Part shown: positions 18,938-28,044 of the stretch, piece by piece | Layout of the letters: every line of letters starts with the position of its first letter | Position numbering within the stretch: the first letter of the stretch is position 1 | Assembly: GCF_002208095.1 (NCBI RefSeq) | Contig: NZ_CP017990.1 | Span: 2,170,001-2,234,000 of the forward strand | Length of the DNA stretch: 64,000 nucleotides | Direction: 5' to 3' | Source of the DNA: Enterobacter cloacae complex sp. ECNIH7 | GTDB taxonomy: Bacteria; Pseudomonadota; Gammaproteobacteria; Enterobacterales; Enterobacteriaceae | The notes under the pieces: model-generated | Told to the model about the DNA's origin: nothing | Databases searched by the model: none | The model's input: only the letters and a program-made list of their open reading frames with translations | Program-made: the position numbers and the translations under genes

Positions 18938-19978
18938 ATGAGTGATAATATACGCGTTGGGCTTATCGGCTACGGGTATGCAAGCAAAACGTTTCATGCG
19001 CCTCTGATAGCCGGAACGCCGGGGATGACCCTGGCTGCGGTATCCAGCAGCGATGCCGCTAAAGTCCATGCCGACTGGCCTTCCGTGCCGGTTGTCTCTG
19101 AGCCAAAACACCTTTTCAACGATCCGAATATCGATTTAATCGTTATCCCCACCCCGAACGACACCCACTTTCCGCTGGCAAAGGCCGCGCTGGAGGCCGG
19201 TAAACACGTGGTGGTCGATAAGCCCTTTACCGTCACGCTGTCTCAGGCTCGCGAGCTGGATGCGCTGGCAAAGAGTCTCGGCAGGCTGCTGTCGGTGTTT
19301 CATAACCGCCGCTGGGACAGCGACTTTCTGACGGTAAAAAGGCTTCTCAGTGAAGGCACGCTAGGGGAGATCCTCTTCTTTGAATCGCACTTTGACCGCT
19401 TCCGTCCGCAGGTACGAAACCGCTGGCGCGAGCAGGCTGGTCCAGGCAGCGGCATCTGGTACGATTTAGCCCCGCATCTGCTGGATCAGGCGGTCAATCT
19501 TTTTGGTCTGCCGGTGAGCATGACGGTCGATCTGGCCCAGCTCCGGCCCGGAGCGCAGACGACCGATTACTTCCACGCGGTGCTCAGCTACCCGCAGCGG
19601 CGGATTGTGCTGCACGGCACGATGGTCGCGGCCGCGGAATCGGCCCGCTACATTATTCACGGCACGCGCGGGAGCTACGTGAAGTTTGGCCTCGATCCGC
19701 AGGAGGACCGGCTGAAAAGCGGTGAACGTTTGCCGCAGGAAGACTGGGGCTATGATATGCGCGACGGCGTGGTAACGCGGGTGGAAGGTGAGGAACTGGT
19801 AGAGGAGACCTTGCTGACGATCCCGGGCAACTATCCGGCCTATTACGCGGGCATCCGCGATGCGCTGAGCGGCACGGGCGAAAATCCGGTTCCGGCCAGC
19901 CAGGCGATTCAGATTATGGAACTGATTGAGCTGGGTATTGAATCTGCCAAACATCGCGCCACGCTCTGTCTGGCATAA
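18938..19978 (+). CDS. ydgJ: Gfo/Idh/MocA-family oxidoreductase YdgJ
   Basis: NAD(P)-dependent dehydrogenase of 346 residues; physiological substrate not established. The N-terminal Rossmann fold starts with GLIGYGYASKTFHAP, followed by the catalytic VVDKPFTV segment with the family EKP-like DKP lysine (about residue 93). A C-terminal alpha/beta substrate domain contains GSGIWYDLAPHLLDQ with the catalytic histidine. Ribosome binding site AGAGGA precedes the ATG. It is transcribed divergently from blr and convergently with add, with a REP between. Confidence 0.94.
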   Translation: MSDNIRVGLIGYGYASKTFHAPLIAGTPGMTLAAVSSSDAAKVHADWPSVPVVSEPKHLFNDPNIDLIVIPTPNDTHFPLAKAALEAGKHVVVDKPFTVTLSQARELDALAKSLGRLLSVFHNRRWDSDFLTVKRLLSEGTLGEILFFESHFDRFRPQVRNRWREQAGPGSGIWYDLAPHLLDQAVNLFGLPVSMTVDLAQLRPGAQTTDYFHAVLSYPQRRIVLHGTMVAAAESARYIIHGTRGSYVKFGLDPQEDRLKSGERLPQEDWGYDMRDGVVTRVEGEELVEETLLTIPGNYPAYYAGIRDALSGTGENPVPASQAIQIMELIELGIESAKHRATLCLA

Positions 19979-19992
19979 TTTTAAATATTTTT

Positions 19993-20025
19993 GTAGGCCG
20001 GGTAAGGCGTAGCCGTCACCCGGCA
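19993..20025. repeat. REP element between ydgJ and add
   Basis: GTAGGCCGGGTAAGGCG followed by the imperfect complement ending CACCCGGCAA. Single copy, ending 5 bp before the add stop codon, in a convergent intergenic gap of 52 bp. Confidence 0.85.
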
Positions 20026-20030
20026 AATGC

Positions 20031-21032
20031 TCAACCGCGAGCCACTTTATCTTTAAGCGCCTGCTTCTCTTCAGGCGTCAGGAAAGCGATCTCCAGCCCG
20101 TTGATCTGCGCCTGACGGATCTGCTCGCGGCTCAGCCCCGCCTGCGGTGCGGCGATGTTGTACTCGTGGATGATATCCACGCCCTGTACTGCCGGATCGT
20201 CCGTGTTCAGCGAGGCCAGCACGCCGTGTTCAAGGAACGTTTTCAGCGGATGATGCGCCAGCGTTGCGACGGTGCTGGTCTGAATGTTAGACGTCAGGCA
20301 CGACTCAATCCCGATGCGCTGCTCCGCCAGGAAATCCATCAGGGCGCGATCTTCTACCGCCTTCACGCCGTGACCGATACGCTCGGCGCCCAGCTCGCGG
20401 ATGGCCTGCCAGATGCTTTCCGGGCCAGCCGCTTCACCCGCATGCACGGTAATGTGCCAGCCGGCATCGCGCGCGCGGTTGAAGTGGGAGAGGAACAGAC
20501 TGCCCGGGAAGCCCAGCTCGTCACCGGCGAGATCGACGGCGGTGATGGCATCGCGATGGGCCAGCAGCGCTTCCAGCTCCTGCAGGCAGGCGGCTTCGCC
20601 GAACGTACGGCTCATAATGCCAATCAGACGGGCCTGAACGTCGAAGGTTTTACATCCTTCGCGGACGCCTTCAATCACGGCTTCCACCACGCCTGCAACG
20701 GGCAGGTTGTGGGTCATCGCCATATAGCCCGGCGAGAAGCGCAGCTCGACGTAATGCAGGCCGTTACGGGCCGCATCTTCAATGTTCTCAAACGCCACGC
20801 GGCGGCAGGCATCCAGCGAGGCCAGCATCTTCACGCCCCAGTCGAGTTTGCTCAGGAAGCTGACCAGGTCCGGTTCATTGGAGGTCACCTGTACGTGAGG
20901 GATCAGCGACTCAAGCGTCTGCGCAGGAAGCGTTAAATTGAACTGGCGGCCAAGATCGAGGATGGTTTGGGCACGAATGTTACCGTCAAGGTGACGATGA
21001 ATATCAGTTAAAGGCAGGCGTGTATCAATCAT
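20031..21032 (-). CDS. add: adenosine deaminase Add
   Basis: Zinc amidohydrolase converting adenosine and deoxyadenosine to (deoxy)inosine in purine salvage; 333 residues as in E. coli. Metal ligands H12 and H14 are in DIHRHLDGN, the next zinc histidine is in [10 protein letters not shown], the catalytic histidine in RIGHGVKA, and the metal aspartate in LNTDDPA. It lies downstream of malY on the same strand, as in E. coli, but 96 bp away with its own ribosome binding site. Confidence 0.97.
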   Translation of the reverse strand: MIDTRLPLTDIHRHLDGNIRAQTILDLGRQFNLTLPAQTLESLIPHVQVTSNEPDLVSFLSKLDWGVKMLASLDACRRVAFENIEDAARNGLHYVELRFSPGYMAMTHNLPVAGVVEAVIEGVREGCKTFDVQARLIGIMSRTFGEAACLQELEALLAHRDAITAVDLAGDELGFPGSLFLSHFNRARDAGWHITVHAGEAAGPESIWQAIRELGAERIGHGVKAVEDRALMDFLAEQRIGIESCLTSNIQTSTVATLAHHPLKTFLEHGVLASLNTDDPAVQGVDIIHEYNIAAPQAGLSREQIRQAQINGLEIAFLTPEEKQALKDKVARG

Positions 21033-21128
21033 GGTCGCACTCTTTTCTGGTTAAAGTGCGCCATATTATAAAAACAAAACGGGGTAAAAAGCTATTTGCG
21101 CAAGGGAATATTCCGTTGCGCAAATTGA

Positions 21129-22301
21129 TTACAGGAGCGTGTTAATCCCGGCAATGAGGCGTTGCACCCCTTGTTCCAGCTTGCTGCGTGGACAGCCGGC
21201 GTTCAGGCGAACAAAGCCGTTTCCCTCTTTGCCGTAGGTATATCCCGGCATGATGGCGACTTTTTGCTGCTCGATCAGCACTTTTTGCAGCGCCCGATCG
21301 TCAATGTTCAGCGGGCGCAGGTCAATCCAGGCCAGGTAGGTCGCTTCGGGCGACTGCCAGTTCAGTTTCGGAAAGGCGCGGTTTACTTCCTGCGCGATAT
21401 ACAACAGATTCTCTTCCAGATATCCCCGCAGGGCATCCAGCCACGGCCCTCCCTGCTGATAGGCGGCGATATGCGCCGTTAGCGCCAGCACGGAAGGAGA
21501 AGAGAGCCCGTCCCGGCCTTTTAGTGCGCTGAGATAACCGTTACGGCTCTCCTCATCACCAATAAGGCCGTAAGCGCCCGTCAGCGCCGGAATATTAAAG
21601 CTTTTCGAGCCGGAGGTGAGAAGCGCCCATTTGCCGCGCGCCACCGCGCTCCACGGCGTGTGACGATGTTCTCCCCACACCATGTCCATATGAATTTCAT
21701 CGCTGATAACCGCCACGTCATTGCGTGCGCACAGTTCAGCCATCTGCGTCAGCTCGTCCCTCGTCCAGACCTTGCCGGTCGGGTTTTGCGGGCTGCACAG
21801 CAGCAAAATTTTGTTTTCAGGTTTTGCCAGGGCCGCTTCCAGCGCCGCCATATTTCCCTGCCAGCCTGCGGCATGCTTTTCCATCTCCACGGGCACTACA
21901 TGACGCGCATTCCCTTCAATAGCTTTGTAAAACGCGTCGTATGCCGGGGTGTGAACCACTACGCCGTCGCCGGGGTGTGACCAGAGACGAATCAGCTCTG
22001 ACACCATGTAGATAACGGAAGGACCATAAACGACGGTTTCCGTATCAATCGTGCTGTTAAAGCGCTGCTGGAACCAGTGCGCGACGGCAGCGAGAAACTC
22101 ATCGTTCTTCCAGCGGCTGTAGCCCAGCACGCCGTGATTAATGCGCTGATGCAGCGCGTCGGTAATGCAGGGCGCGGTGGCGAAATCCATATCCGAGATG
22201 GTGAAGGGCAGCAGATCGGCCGCGCCAAAGCGGTCGGCGACGTAGTCCCACTGCGTACACCAGGTGCCGTGTCGATCCACGACGGTAGAAAAATCAAACA
22301 T
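21129..22301 (-). CDS. malY: cystathionine beta-lyase / maltose-regulon modulator MalY
   Basis: PLP-dependent C-S lyase (390 residues) that also binds MalT and keeps it inactive in E. coli. The Schiff-base lysine is in LTSGSKSFNIPALTGA (about residue 233), and the PLP-contact CSPQNPTGKVW is intact. AAGGA precedes ATG 22301. It follows malX by 48 bp, and the gap contains a terminator-like hairpin, which would make malY expression lower than malX or subject to readthrough control. Confidence 0.96.
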   Translation of the reverse strand: MFDFSTVVDRHGTWCTQWDYVADRFGAADLLPFTISDMDFATAPCITDALHQRINHGVLGYSRWKNDEFLAAVAHWFQQRFNSTIDTETVVYGPSVIYMVSELIRLWSHPGDGVVVHTPAYDAFYKAIEGNARHVVPVEMEKHAAGWQGNMAALEAALAKPENKILLLCSPQNPTGKVWTRDELTQMAELCARNDVAVISDEIHMDMVWGEHRHTPWSAVARGKWALLTSGSKSFNIPALTGAYGLIGDEESRNGYLSALKGRDGLSSPSVLALTAHIAAYQQGGPWLDALRGYLEENLLYIAQEVNRAFPKLNWQSPEATYLAWIDLRPLNIDDRALQKVLIEQQKVAIMPGYTYGKEGNGFVRLNAGCPRSKLEQGVQRLIAGINTLL

Positions 22302-22314
22302 GACGTGAGTCCTT

Positions 22315-22341
22315 AAAGTAAAACCCCCTCATGAGAGGGGG
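22315..22341 (-). terminator. terminator-like hairpin between malX and malY
   Basis: Reading on the minus strand, CCCCCTC-TCAT-GAGGGGG (22324-22341) is followed by TTTTACTTT. The stem is G/C-rich with a short U tract, typical of an intrinsic terminator or attenuator, 8 bp after the malX stop and 22 bp before malY. Confidence 0.7.
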
Positions 22342-22349
22342 CTGAGGCA

Positions 22350-23942
22350 TCAGGCTTCAACTGTTCGCATCAGGGTTGCCAGCTCATCCTTCACCGACTG
22401 GACCTGCGGGCCGATAACCACCTGCAAATTGTGCTGATTTAACTGTACCACGCCGATGGCCCGGTTGGCTTTCAGGGCGTTGGTATCCACTTTTGACATA
22501 TCCGCCACCGACAGACGCAGGCGGGTGATGCAGTTATCGAGCGAGGTGATGTTATCCGCACCGCCCAGCGCCGCCAGAATGGCCGGTGTATTGTAGCCGG
22601 ATTTGCCCACGGTCCCGGCAACCGCCTGTTCAACGCTGCTCGCCGTATCGGTATCGCGGCCAGGCGTTTTCAGGTTAAAGCGGGTGATGGCGAAGCGGAA
22701 GATGCCGTAGTAAACCGCAAACCAGATAGCCGCCACGACCGGCACCAGGTACCACTTGGTGGACAGGCCGTGCAGGATCCCGAACACCACGAAGTCGATC
22801 ACGTTGCCGTCGGTGTTGCCGATGGTAACGCCCAGCACCGCCATCACGGTAAAGCCCAGACCGGTCAGCACCGCGTGGATGAGGTACAGCACCGGTGCGA
22901 CGAACAGGAACAGGAATTCGATTGGCTCGGTGGTTCCGCCCACGACGCAGGCGATCACGCCGGAAATGAGCAGGCCTTTAATTTTATGACGGTTTTCCGG
23001 GCGCGCGCAGTGGTACATCGCCAGCGCGGCACCCGGCAGGCCGCCGAGGAAGGCAGGCATTTTACCCTGAGACAGGAAGCGGGTGGCGCTTTCCGAGAAG
23101 CCGTGGGTGGTCGGACAGCTCAGCTGCGCCTGGAAGATGGTCAGCGCGCCGCTCACGTCGTGACCGCATACCTCCATCGTACCGCCCGCTTCGGTGAAGC
23201 GAATCAGGGCCACCAGGATATGCTGCAGGCCAAACGGCAGGAGCAGACGCTCGCCGGTGCCGAAGATCATCGGACCGAAATCTCCCGCGCCGTTGATGAT
23301 GCGGCCAATGCCGTTGATGCCCATCGCAAAGACCGGCCAGATCAGCGGAATGATCAGACCAAACAGGCCCATCACCACCAGGGTAACAATCGGCACGAAG
23401 CGGGTACCGCCGAAGAAGGCCAGGGCATCCGGCAGACGGATATTGTGGAAGCGCTCGTGCAGCATCCAGATAATCACACCCGCGATCACTGCCCCGAGGA
23501 TCCCGGTATCAATAGACTGGATGCCGATCACGCTCTGAATGTTGTTGGCTTTCAGCACGGCGGCGTCGGTGGTCGGCAGAATGCCTTTCGCGGTCAGCCA
23601 GAAGTTAACCGCCAGGTTCATCACGGCGTAACCCACAAACCCGGCAAACGCCGCGACGCCTTTATTTTCGCGCGCCAGGCCCAGCGGGATAGCAATACAG
23701 AACATCACGGGCAGGAAGCTAAACGCAAAGGAGCCGACTTTACTCATCCAGATGAAGATCGCCTGCAGCACCGGGGTACCGAGGAACGGGATCAGCGTGA
23801 TGACGTCTTTACTGCTCAGCGAGCTGCCGATCCCGAGCATGATCCCGCAGAACGAGAGGAGTGCCACGGGCAGCATAAAGGTTTTACCCAGTTGCTGGAA
23901 AAATTCCCACAGCGATATTTTTTGTGCTGCTTTCGCCGTCAT
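22350..23942 (-). CDS. malX: PTS permease MalX, glucose/maltose-type EIICB
   Basis: Membrane PTS enzyme (530 residues) able to transport glucose and maltose in E. coli. EIIC comes first (residues about 10-400, roughly ten helices, with the KYLVP-type and GTTEPIEFLFLFVAP signatures). A hydrophilic linker leads to the EIIB domain at the C terminus, whose phosphorylation cysteine is in ITSLDNCITRLRLSV. No EIIA domain is fused, so it should use the EIIA of the glucose system. Repressed by MalI through the operators at 23996 and 24075. Confidence 0.96.
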   Translation of the reverse strand: MTAKAAQKISLWEFFQQLGKTFMLPVALLSFCGIMLGIGSSLSSKDVITLIPFLGTPVLQAIFIWMSKVGSFAFSFLPVMFCIAIPLGLARENKGVAAFAGFVGYAVMNLAVNFWLTAKGILPTTDAAVLKANNIQSVIGIQSIDTGILGAVIAGVIIWMLHERFHNIRLPDALAFFGGTRFVPIVTLVVMGLFGLIIPLIWPVFAMGINGIGRIINGAGDFGPMIFGTGERLLLPFGLQHILVALIRFTEAGGTMEVCGHDVSGALTIFQAQLSCPTTHGFSESATRFLSQGKMPAFLGGLPGAALAMYHCARPENRHKIKGLLISGVIACVVGGTTEPIEFLFLFVAPVLYLIHAVLTGLGFTVMAVLGVTIGNTDGNVIDFVVFGILHGLSTKWYLVPVVAAIWFAVYYGIFRFAITRFNLKTPGRDTDTASSVEQAVAGTVGKSGYNTPAILAALGGADNITSLDNCITRLRLSVADMSKVDTNALKANRAIGVVQLNQHNLQVVIGPQVQSVKDELATLMRTVEA

Positions 23943-23995
23943 AAAACGACTCCTTTATTGTTAAAATCAGTTTGCCTGCTTCAATGCTGCGAGAA

Positions 23996-24011
23996 GATAA
24001 AACGTTTTATC
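23996..24011. promoter_or_regulatory. MalI operator O1 (malX side)
   Basis: Perfect 16-bp palindrome GATAAAACGTTTTATC about 55 bp upstream of the malX start. It is the described MalI operator sequence in E. coli and here overlaps the expected malX promoter. Confidence 0.9.
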
Positions 24012-24020
24012 AAAGTTTAG

Positions 24021-24036
24021 TGCGCGCTAAATCACA
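24021..24036. promoter_or_regulatory. possible CRP site between malX and malI
   Basis: TGCGC-gctaaa-TCACA, with a perfect right half-site and a degenerate left one. Both malX and malI are CRP-dependent in E. coli, and this is the only candidate I see between the two operators. Confidence 0.45.
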
Positions 24037-24074
24037 TTCTCAGGCTTTGACTGGTAGTATAAAGATAACGTATT

Positions 24075-24090
24075 GATAAAACGTTTTACC
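24075..24090. promoter_or_regulatory. MalI operator O2 (malI side)
   Basis: GATAAAACGTTTTACC, one mismatch from the palindrome at 23996, 30 bp before the malI start. This accounts for autorepression of malI. Confidence 0.85.
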
Positions 24091-24119
24091 GATCTCATTT
24101 CAGGGAGTCACGCCAACAC

Positions 24120-25148
24120 ATGGCTGTAGCGAAAAAAATCACCATCAACGATGTCGCGCTGGCGGCGGGCGTTTCCGTCAGCACCGTTTCTCTGGTGCTA
24201 AGCGGAAAAGGGCGCATCTCTCCTGCGACCGGTCAGCGGGTTAACGAGGCGGTTGAGCAGCTGGGTTTTGTGCGTAACCGTCAGGCGTCGGCGCTGCGCG
24301 GCGGTCAAAGCGGGGTGATTGGCCTGATTGTTCGCGACCTGACGTCACCTTTCTATGCGGAGCTGACCGCCGGGTTAACCGAAGCGCTTGAAGCGCAGGG
24401 GCGGATGGTCTTTCTTCTGCACGGCGGTCGCGAGGCCGATCAGCTTCTTTCCCGGCTCGATATGCTGCTGAATCAGGGTGTTGACGGGGTAATCGTCGCC
24501 GGAGCGTCGGGCGTGGGCAGCGAGCTGTGCGAGCGCGCCGCCGAAAAAGGCGTGCCGCTGGTGTTTGCTTCGCGCGCCAGCTACCTCGACGAGGCCGATA
24601 CGCTGCGCCCGGATAACATGCAGGCCGCGCAAATGCTGACCGAGCATCTTATTCGTCGCGGACACCAGCGCATTGCGTGGCTCGGCGGGAAAAGCTCGTC
24701 CCTGACCCGCGCCGAGCGGGTCGGCGGCTACTGCGCGACGCTGATTAAATACGGCCTGCCGTTCCACAGCGAATGGGTCGTGGAGTGTGAATCCAGCCAG
24801 AAGAAAGCGGCGGAGGCGATAGGCGCGCTGCTGCGCAGCAGTCCGACGATCAGCGCCGTGATTTGCTACAACGATGTGATTGCCATGGGCGCCTGGTTTG
24901 GCCTGATCCGCGCCGGGCGTCAGAGCGGCGAGGGCGGGGTGGAAACCTTCTTCGGCCATCAGGTGGCGCTGGGGGCGTTCGCCGACGTCGGTGAAAACGC
25001 GCTAGACGATCTGCCGATCGTCTGGGCTACCACCCCTGCGCGGGAGATGGGCTACACGCTGGCGGACAGGATCATGCAGCGCATCGACAACACGGACGTT
25101 CAGGCCGGACACCAGATTGTGGCGGCGCGGCTGGTGACGGTGAAATAA
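24120..25148 (+). CDS. malI: LacI-family repressor MalI
   Basis: Transcriptional repressor of malXY and of itself; 342 residues. The N-terminal lambda-repressor-like HTH reads ITINDVALAAGVSVSTVSLVLSG (about 8-30), followed by the hinge helix and a periplasmic-binding-protein-like ligand domain. Two MalI palindromes lie in the 177-bp gap to the divergent malX. The natural inducer is not known. Convergent with the LysR gene, with only 2 bp between the stop codons. Confidence 0.96.
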   Translation: MAVAKKITINDVALAAGVSVSTVSLVLSGKGRISPATGQRVNEAVEQLGFVRNRQASALRGGQSGVIGLIVRDLTSPFYAELTAGLTEALEAQGRMVFLLHGGREADQLLSRLDMLLNQGVDGVIVAGASGVGSELCERAAEKGVPLVFASRASYLDEADTLRPDNMQAAQMLTEHLIRRGHQRIAWLGGKSSSLTRAERVGGYCATLIKYGLPFHSEWVVECESSQKKAAEAIGALLRSSPTISAVICYNDVIAMGAWFGLIRAGRQSGEGGVETFFGHQVALGAFADVGENALDDLPIVWATTPAREMGYTLADRIMQRIDNTDVQAGHQIVAARLVTVK

Positions 25149-25150
25149 TA

Positions 25151-26047
25151 TCAGGCGGGTTGCGTTAGCGGATTGAGCAACAGTTCGGCTTCCAGCGCTT
25201 CCACAAACTTTCGTACTTTAGCCGGGATCAGCCGGGAGGTCGGGTAAACCGCCCAAACGGCCAGCGATTCCGGGTGGGCATCCTCCAGGACGATCCGCAC
25301 GAGTTTACCCTCTCTGAACGCCGGCTCTACGTACCAGCGGGATAAATTGGCGATCCCTAACCCTCCCAGGCAGGCTTCGAAAATGGCCTCAATAGAGTTC
25401 GCGGAGAATCGGCCCGACACCTTTTGTTTGTAGCGCTGTTCACCCTGTTCGAATGACCAGTGGACGGTATCTGACGTGGTCAGACAGCTGTGTGCCGCCA
25501 GATCGTTAAACGATTTTGGATAGCCATTCGCGGCAAGATACGCAGCGCTGGCGCAGAGATCGCGAGGGTTGTGACACAGGCGATGGGCAACCAGCCGGTT
25601 ATCGCGCAGCGGCGCAATGCGTAACGCCACGTCTATGCCTTTTCCGACAATATCAACCTGTTCGTCGGTGGCGAGTAAATCGACCTGCAGGGCGGGATGT
25701 TGCTGCATGAACCGGGTCAGCATGGGAGCAACGATCTTACGACCAAACCCCGCTGAGGCGGTAATGCGCAGTCGTCCGGAAAGGTGCGTCCCCTCGGGAA
25801 ACAGATCGGCCAGCGCGTTATTTTTATCTTCCAGCAACGCCTGCGCATGGGGCAAAAAAACGGCCCCATCGCTGGTGGGTGAGAGGGAACGCGTGGTGCG
25901 GTGCACCAGCCTGACCCCAAGTTCAGCCTCAAGATTATTAAGAGACCGTGATGCCGCCATGGCGCTCACAGAGAGCCGACGCGCGGCGCCCGCCAGGCTA
26001 CCCGCCTTGACGGCTTCGACAAACACTTCAACGTCTTCCAGTTTCAT
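25151..26047 (-). CDS. LysR-family transcriptional regulator (divergent from the MBL/hydrolase pair)
   Basis: A 298-residue LTTR. The HTH is at residues 3-60 (EAVKAGSLAGAARRLSVSAMAASRSLNNLE region), and a type-2 periplasmic-binding effector domain (about 90-290) follows, with the usual LRITASAGFGRKIVAPML entry. It resembles the DsdC/GcvA-unrelated group of regulators that control oxidoreductases, but I do not recognise a named ortholog. It lies back to back with the metallo-beta-lactamase-fold gene across 107 bp, the standard layout for an LTTR and its target, so it probably controls that operon. This locus is hdhA/uid in E. coli K-12. Confidence 0.9.
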   Translation of the reverse strand: MKLEDVEVFVEAVKAGSLAGAARRLSVSAMAASRSLNNLEAELGVRLVHRTTRSLSPTSDGAVFLPHAQALLEDKNNALADLFPEGTHLSGRLRITASAGFGRKIVAPMLTRFMQQHPALQVDLLATDEQVDIVGKGIDVALRIAPLRDNRLVAHRLCHNPRDLCASAAYLAANGYPKSFNDLAAHSCLTTSDTVHWSFEQGEQRYKQKVSGRFSANSIEAIFEACLGGLGIANLSRWYVEPAFREGKLVRIVLEDAHPESLAVWAVYPTSRLIPAKVRKFVEALEAELLLNPLTQPA

Positions 26048-26154
26048 TGTATCGATTTTCGTTATGCTGACTTATCAAATTACATATCTACATTATTTAT
26101 CGTTACGCTGCCATAGTCTCTTCACAACCTGAAAAATATCAATCTGGAGTGAAG

Positions 26155-27135
26155 ATGAAAAAGTTGAAAACGGTTCTGGCGCTCAGCGGCCTGCTCCTGG
26201 CAGGCACATCGTGGGCAGATGCCCCGGCGCAGGTGAAACAGCAGGTTCCGGGCTATTATCGTCTGGCGGTCGGGGAATATGAGGTGACGGCGCTGTTCGA
26301 CGGCTATAACGATCTTTCGCCTGCCTTACTACACGGGCTCTCAGGCGAAAAGGTTCGCGAACTGCTGGCTCAACACAAAATTGATGCCGAACGCATGCCT
26401 ACCGCCTTTAACGCCTTTCTGGTGAATACCGGTAAACACCTGGTCATGATTGACAGCGGGGGTGGCCACTGCATGGCGGAAACGGCCGGCCAGCTGGTCA
26501 GCAATATGAATGCATCAGGGTACCGTCCCGAGCAGGTTGATACCATTTTCCTGACCCACCTGCATCTTGACCACGTGTGCGGCCTGAGCGATGCAGAGGG
26601 TAAGGCGTTGTTCCCCAATGCCACCGTCTACGTACCGCAGGGGGAGGCCGACTACTGGCTTGATCCCGCAAAAGAAGCGAGCGCGCCGGCTAATGCGAGG
26701 GAGTATTTCGCTATCGCCAGGAATGCGCTGTCCGCGTATAAAGCCGCCGGGCACCTTAAAACCTTCGTCCCGCCAGCTTCGCCTGTCCCGGAAGTCCAGA
26801 CGGCATATGCCATAGGGCATACGCCAGGCAGTACCGTTTATCGCTTCGCGTCGCAGGGGACGGCTATCAACTTCATTGGGGATTTGATTCATGCTCCTGC
26901 CGTCCAGTTCCCGCACCCTGAAGTGTCTATTCGCTTTGATGTCGATCCGAAAAAAGCCATCTCATCCAGGGCGCAGGAGTTTAACGCGCTGGCAAAAGAC
27001 GGTGAGTGGATGGCCGCAGCGCATCTGCCTTTCCCCGGTATTGGGCATATCACCGCCTGGCAGCAGGGCTATAGCTGGAATCCTGTCAATTACGGTCCTT
27101 ATCAACGTGCGGCCAACGTGCCTCTGCTGAAATAA
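26155..27135 (+). CDS. secreted metallo-beta-lactamase-fold hydrolase
   Basis: A 326-residue predicted periplasmic enzyme. The signal peptide is residues 1-21 (cleavage after SWA). The dinuclear-metal motif is HLHLDH at 135-140 (H135, H137, D139, H140), with further ligands H222 in IGHTPGST and D243 in FIGDLIHAP, all intact. The arrangement fits the AttM/AiiA-lactonase and methyl-parathion-hydrolase-like group more than class B beta-lactamases, so lactone, ester or organophosphate hydrolysis is possible; substrate unknown. Start ATG 26155 has GGAG 5 nt upstream; a GTG two codons earlier is an alternative. Followed by a hydrolase gene 15 bp downstream, so one operon. Confidence 0.88.
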   Translation: MKKLKTVLALSGLLLAGTSWADAPAQVKQQVPGYYRLAVGEYEVTALFDGYNDLSPALLHGLSGEKVRELLAQHKIDAERMPTAFNAFLVNTGKHLVMIDSGGGHCMAETAGQLVSNMNASGYRPEQVDTIFLTHLHLDHVCGLSDAEGKALFPNATVYVPQGEADYWLDPAKEASAPANAREYFAIARNALSAYKAAGHLKTFVPPASPVPEVQTAYAIGHTPGSTVYRFASQGTAINFIGDLIHAPAVQFPHPEVSIRFDVDPKKAISSRAQEFNALAKDGEWMAAAHLPFPGIGHITAWQQGYSWNPVNYGPYQRAANVPLLK

Positions 27136-27150
27136 AGTGAGGTGACGAGC

Positions 27151-28005
27151 ATGAAAAGTTACACCGTAACGGCAAACGGTATTCGTCAGTTTGTGGTCGA
27201 AGAGGGTGAAGGTGCACCGGTTATTCTCCTGCATGGTTTTCCTGAAACAAACTATGCCTGGCGCTACCAGATACCCGTACTGTCCCGGCACTACCGCGTG
27301 ATTGCACCGGATTTACGCGGGTATGGCGAAACGGATAAACCTGCTTCTGGCTATGATAAGCGCAACATGGCGCGGGACATCCGGGAGCTGATGCGTGTCC
27401 TGGGTTTACAGAAAGTGGTGCTGGTGGGGCACGATCGCGGGGCGCGCGTCGCGACGCGGTTTGCAAAAGATTACCCTGAGCTGGTGGATCGACTGGTGGT
27501 GATGGATAACGTGCCAACGCGTATTGTGGCGCGCGATCTGAATGCGTCGATTGCGCGTGCGTACTGGTTCTTCCTGTTTCATCTTGTGCCAGACCTGCCG
27601 GAAGCGCTGATTGCGGGTCGGGAGCATATCTGGCTGCGCCACTTTTTCTCGGACTGGACCTACAATCCGTCGACCATCAGCGGCGAGGCGTTTGATACCT
27701 ATGTTAGGGCGTATCAGGCGCCGGGTGCGGTGCGTGGCGCAATGGCTGACTATCGTGCCAACGCAGAGGATGTGGCGCAGGATATGGCTGACGCTGAGGT
27801 GAAAATCACCTGCCCGGTAATGTCGCTGTGGGGTAATGATTTTCATGCGGTCGGCAAGCTTTTCGATATGGAAAGCGTCTGGGCCGAAATGGCGGATAAC
27901 CTGCGGGCGCAGGGGATTGATGAGTGCGGCCATCTGCCGCAGGAGGAGCAGCCAGAGAAAGTGAACGCGCTTCTGCTGGATTTCCTGGCGGGATGGAAAA
28001 GTTAG
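27151..28005 (+). CDS. alpha/beta hydrolase, haloacetate dehalogenase/epoxide hydrolase-like
   Basis: Cytoplasmic alpha/beta-fold enzyme of 284 residues without signal peptide. The oxyanion-hole HGFPE is at 28-32. The nucleophile elbow GHDRGA places Asp95 as nucleophile, which is characteristic of haloalkane/haloacetate dehalogenases and epoxide hydrolases rather than serine esterases. The catalytic histidine is in DECGHLPQEEQPE near the C terminus. ATG 27151 has GAGG upstream; a GTG at 27142 is less likely. Cotranscribed with the preceding metallo-hydrolase. The substrate is not deducible; whether it truly dehalogenates is not shown by sequence. Confidence 0.88.
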   Translation: MKSYTVTANGIRQFVVEEGEGAPVILLHGFPETNYAWRYQIPVLSRHYRVIAPDLRGYGETDKPASGYDKRNMARDIRELMRVLGLQKVVLVGHDRGARVATRFAKDYPELVDRLVVMDNVPTRIVARDLNASIARAYWFFLFHLVPDLPEALIAGREHIWLRHFFSDWTYNPSTISGEAFDTYVRAYQAPGAVRGAMADYRANAEDVAQDMADAEVKITCPVMSLWGNDFHAVGKLFDMESVWAEMADNLRAQGIDECGHLPQEEQPEKVNALLLDFLAGWKS

Positions 28006-28013
28006 CGGGCAAT

Positions 28014-28039
28014 AAAAAACCCCTCATGCGAGGGGTTTT
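28014..28039. terminator. bidirectional terminator between the hydrolase gene and ydgA
   Basis: CCCCTC (28020-28025), loop ATGC, GAGGGG (28030-28035), flanked by AAAAAA on the left and TTTT on the right, so it works for both convergent transcripts. Confidence 0.88.
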
Positions 28040-28044
28040 GCTGT

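Noticed and set aside
22770..24020. 416-codon plus-strand frame opposite malX
   Set aside because: Antisense shadow, histidine/glutamine-rich, crosses the MalI operator.
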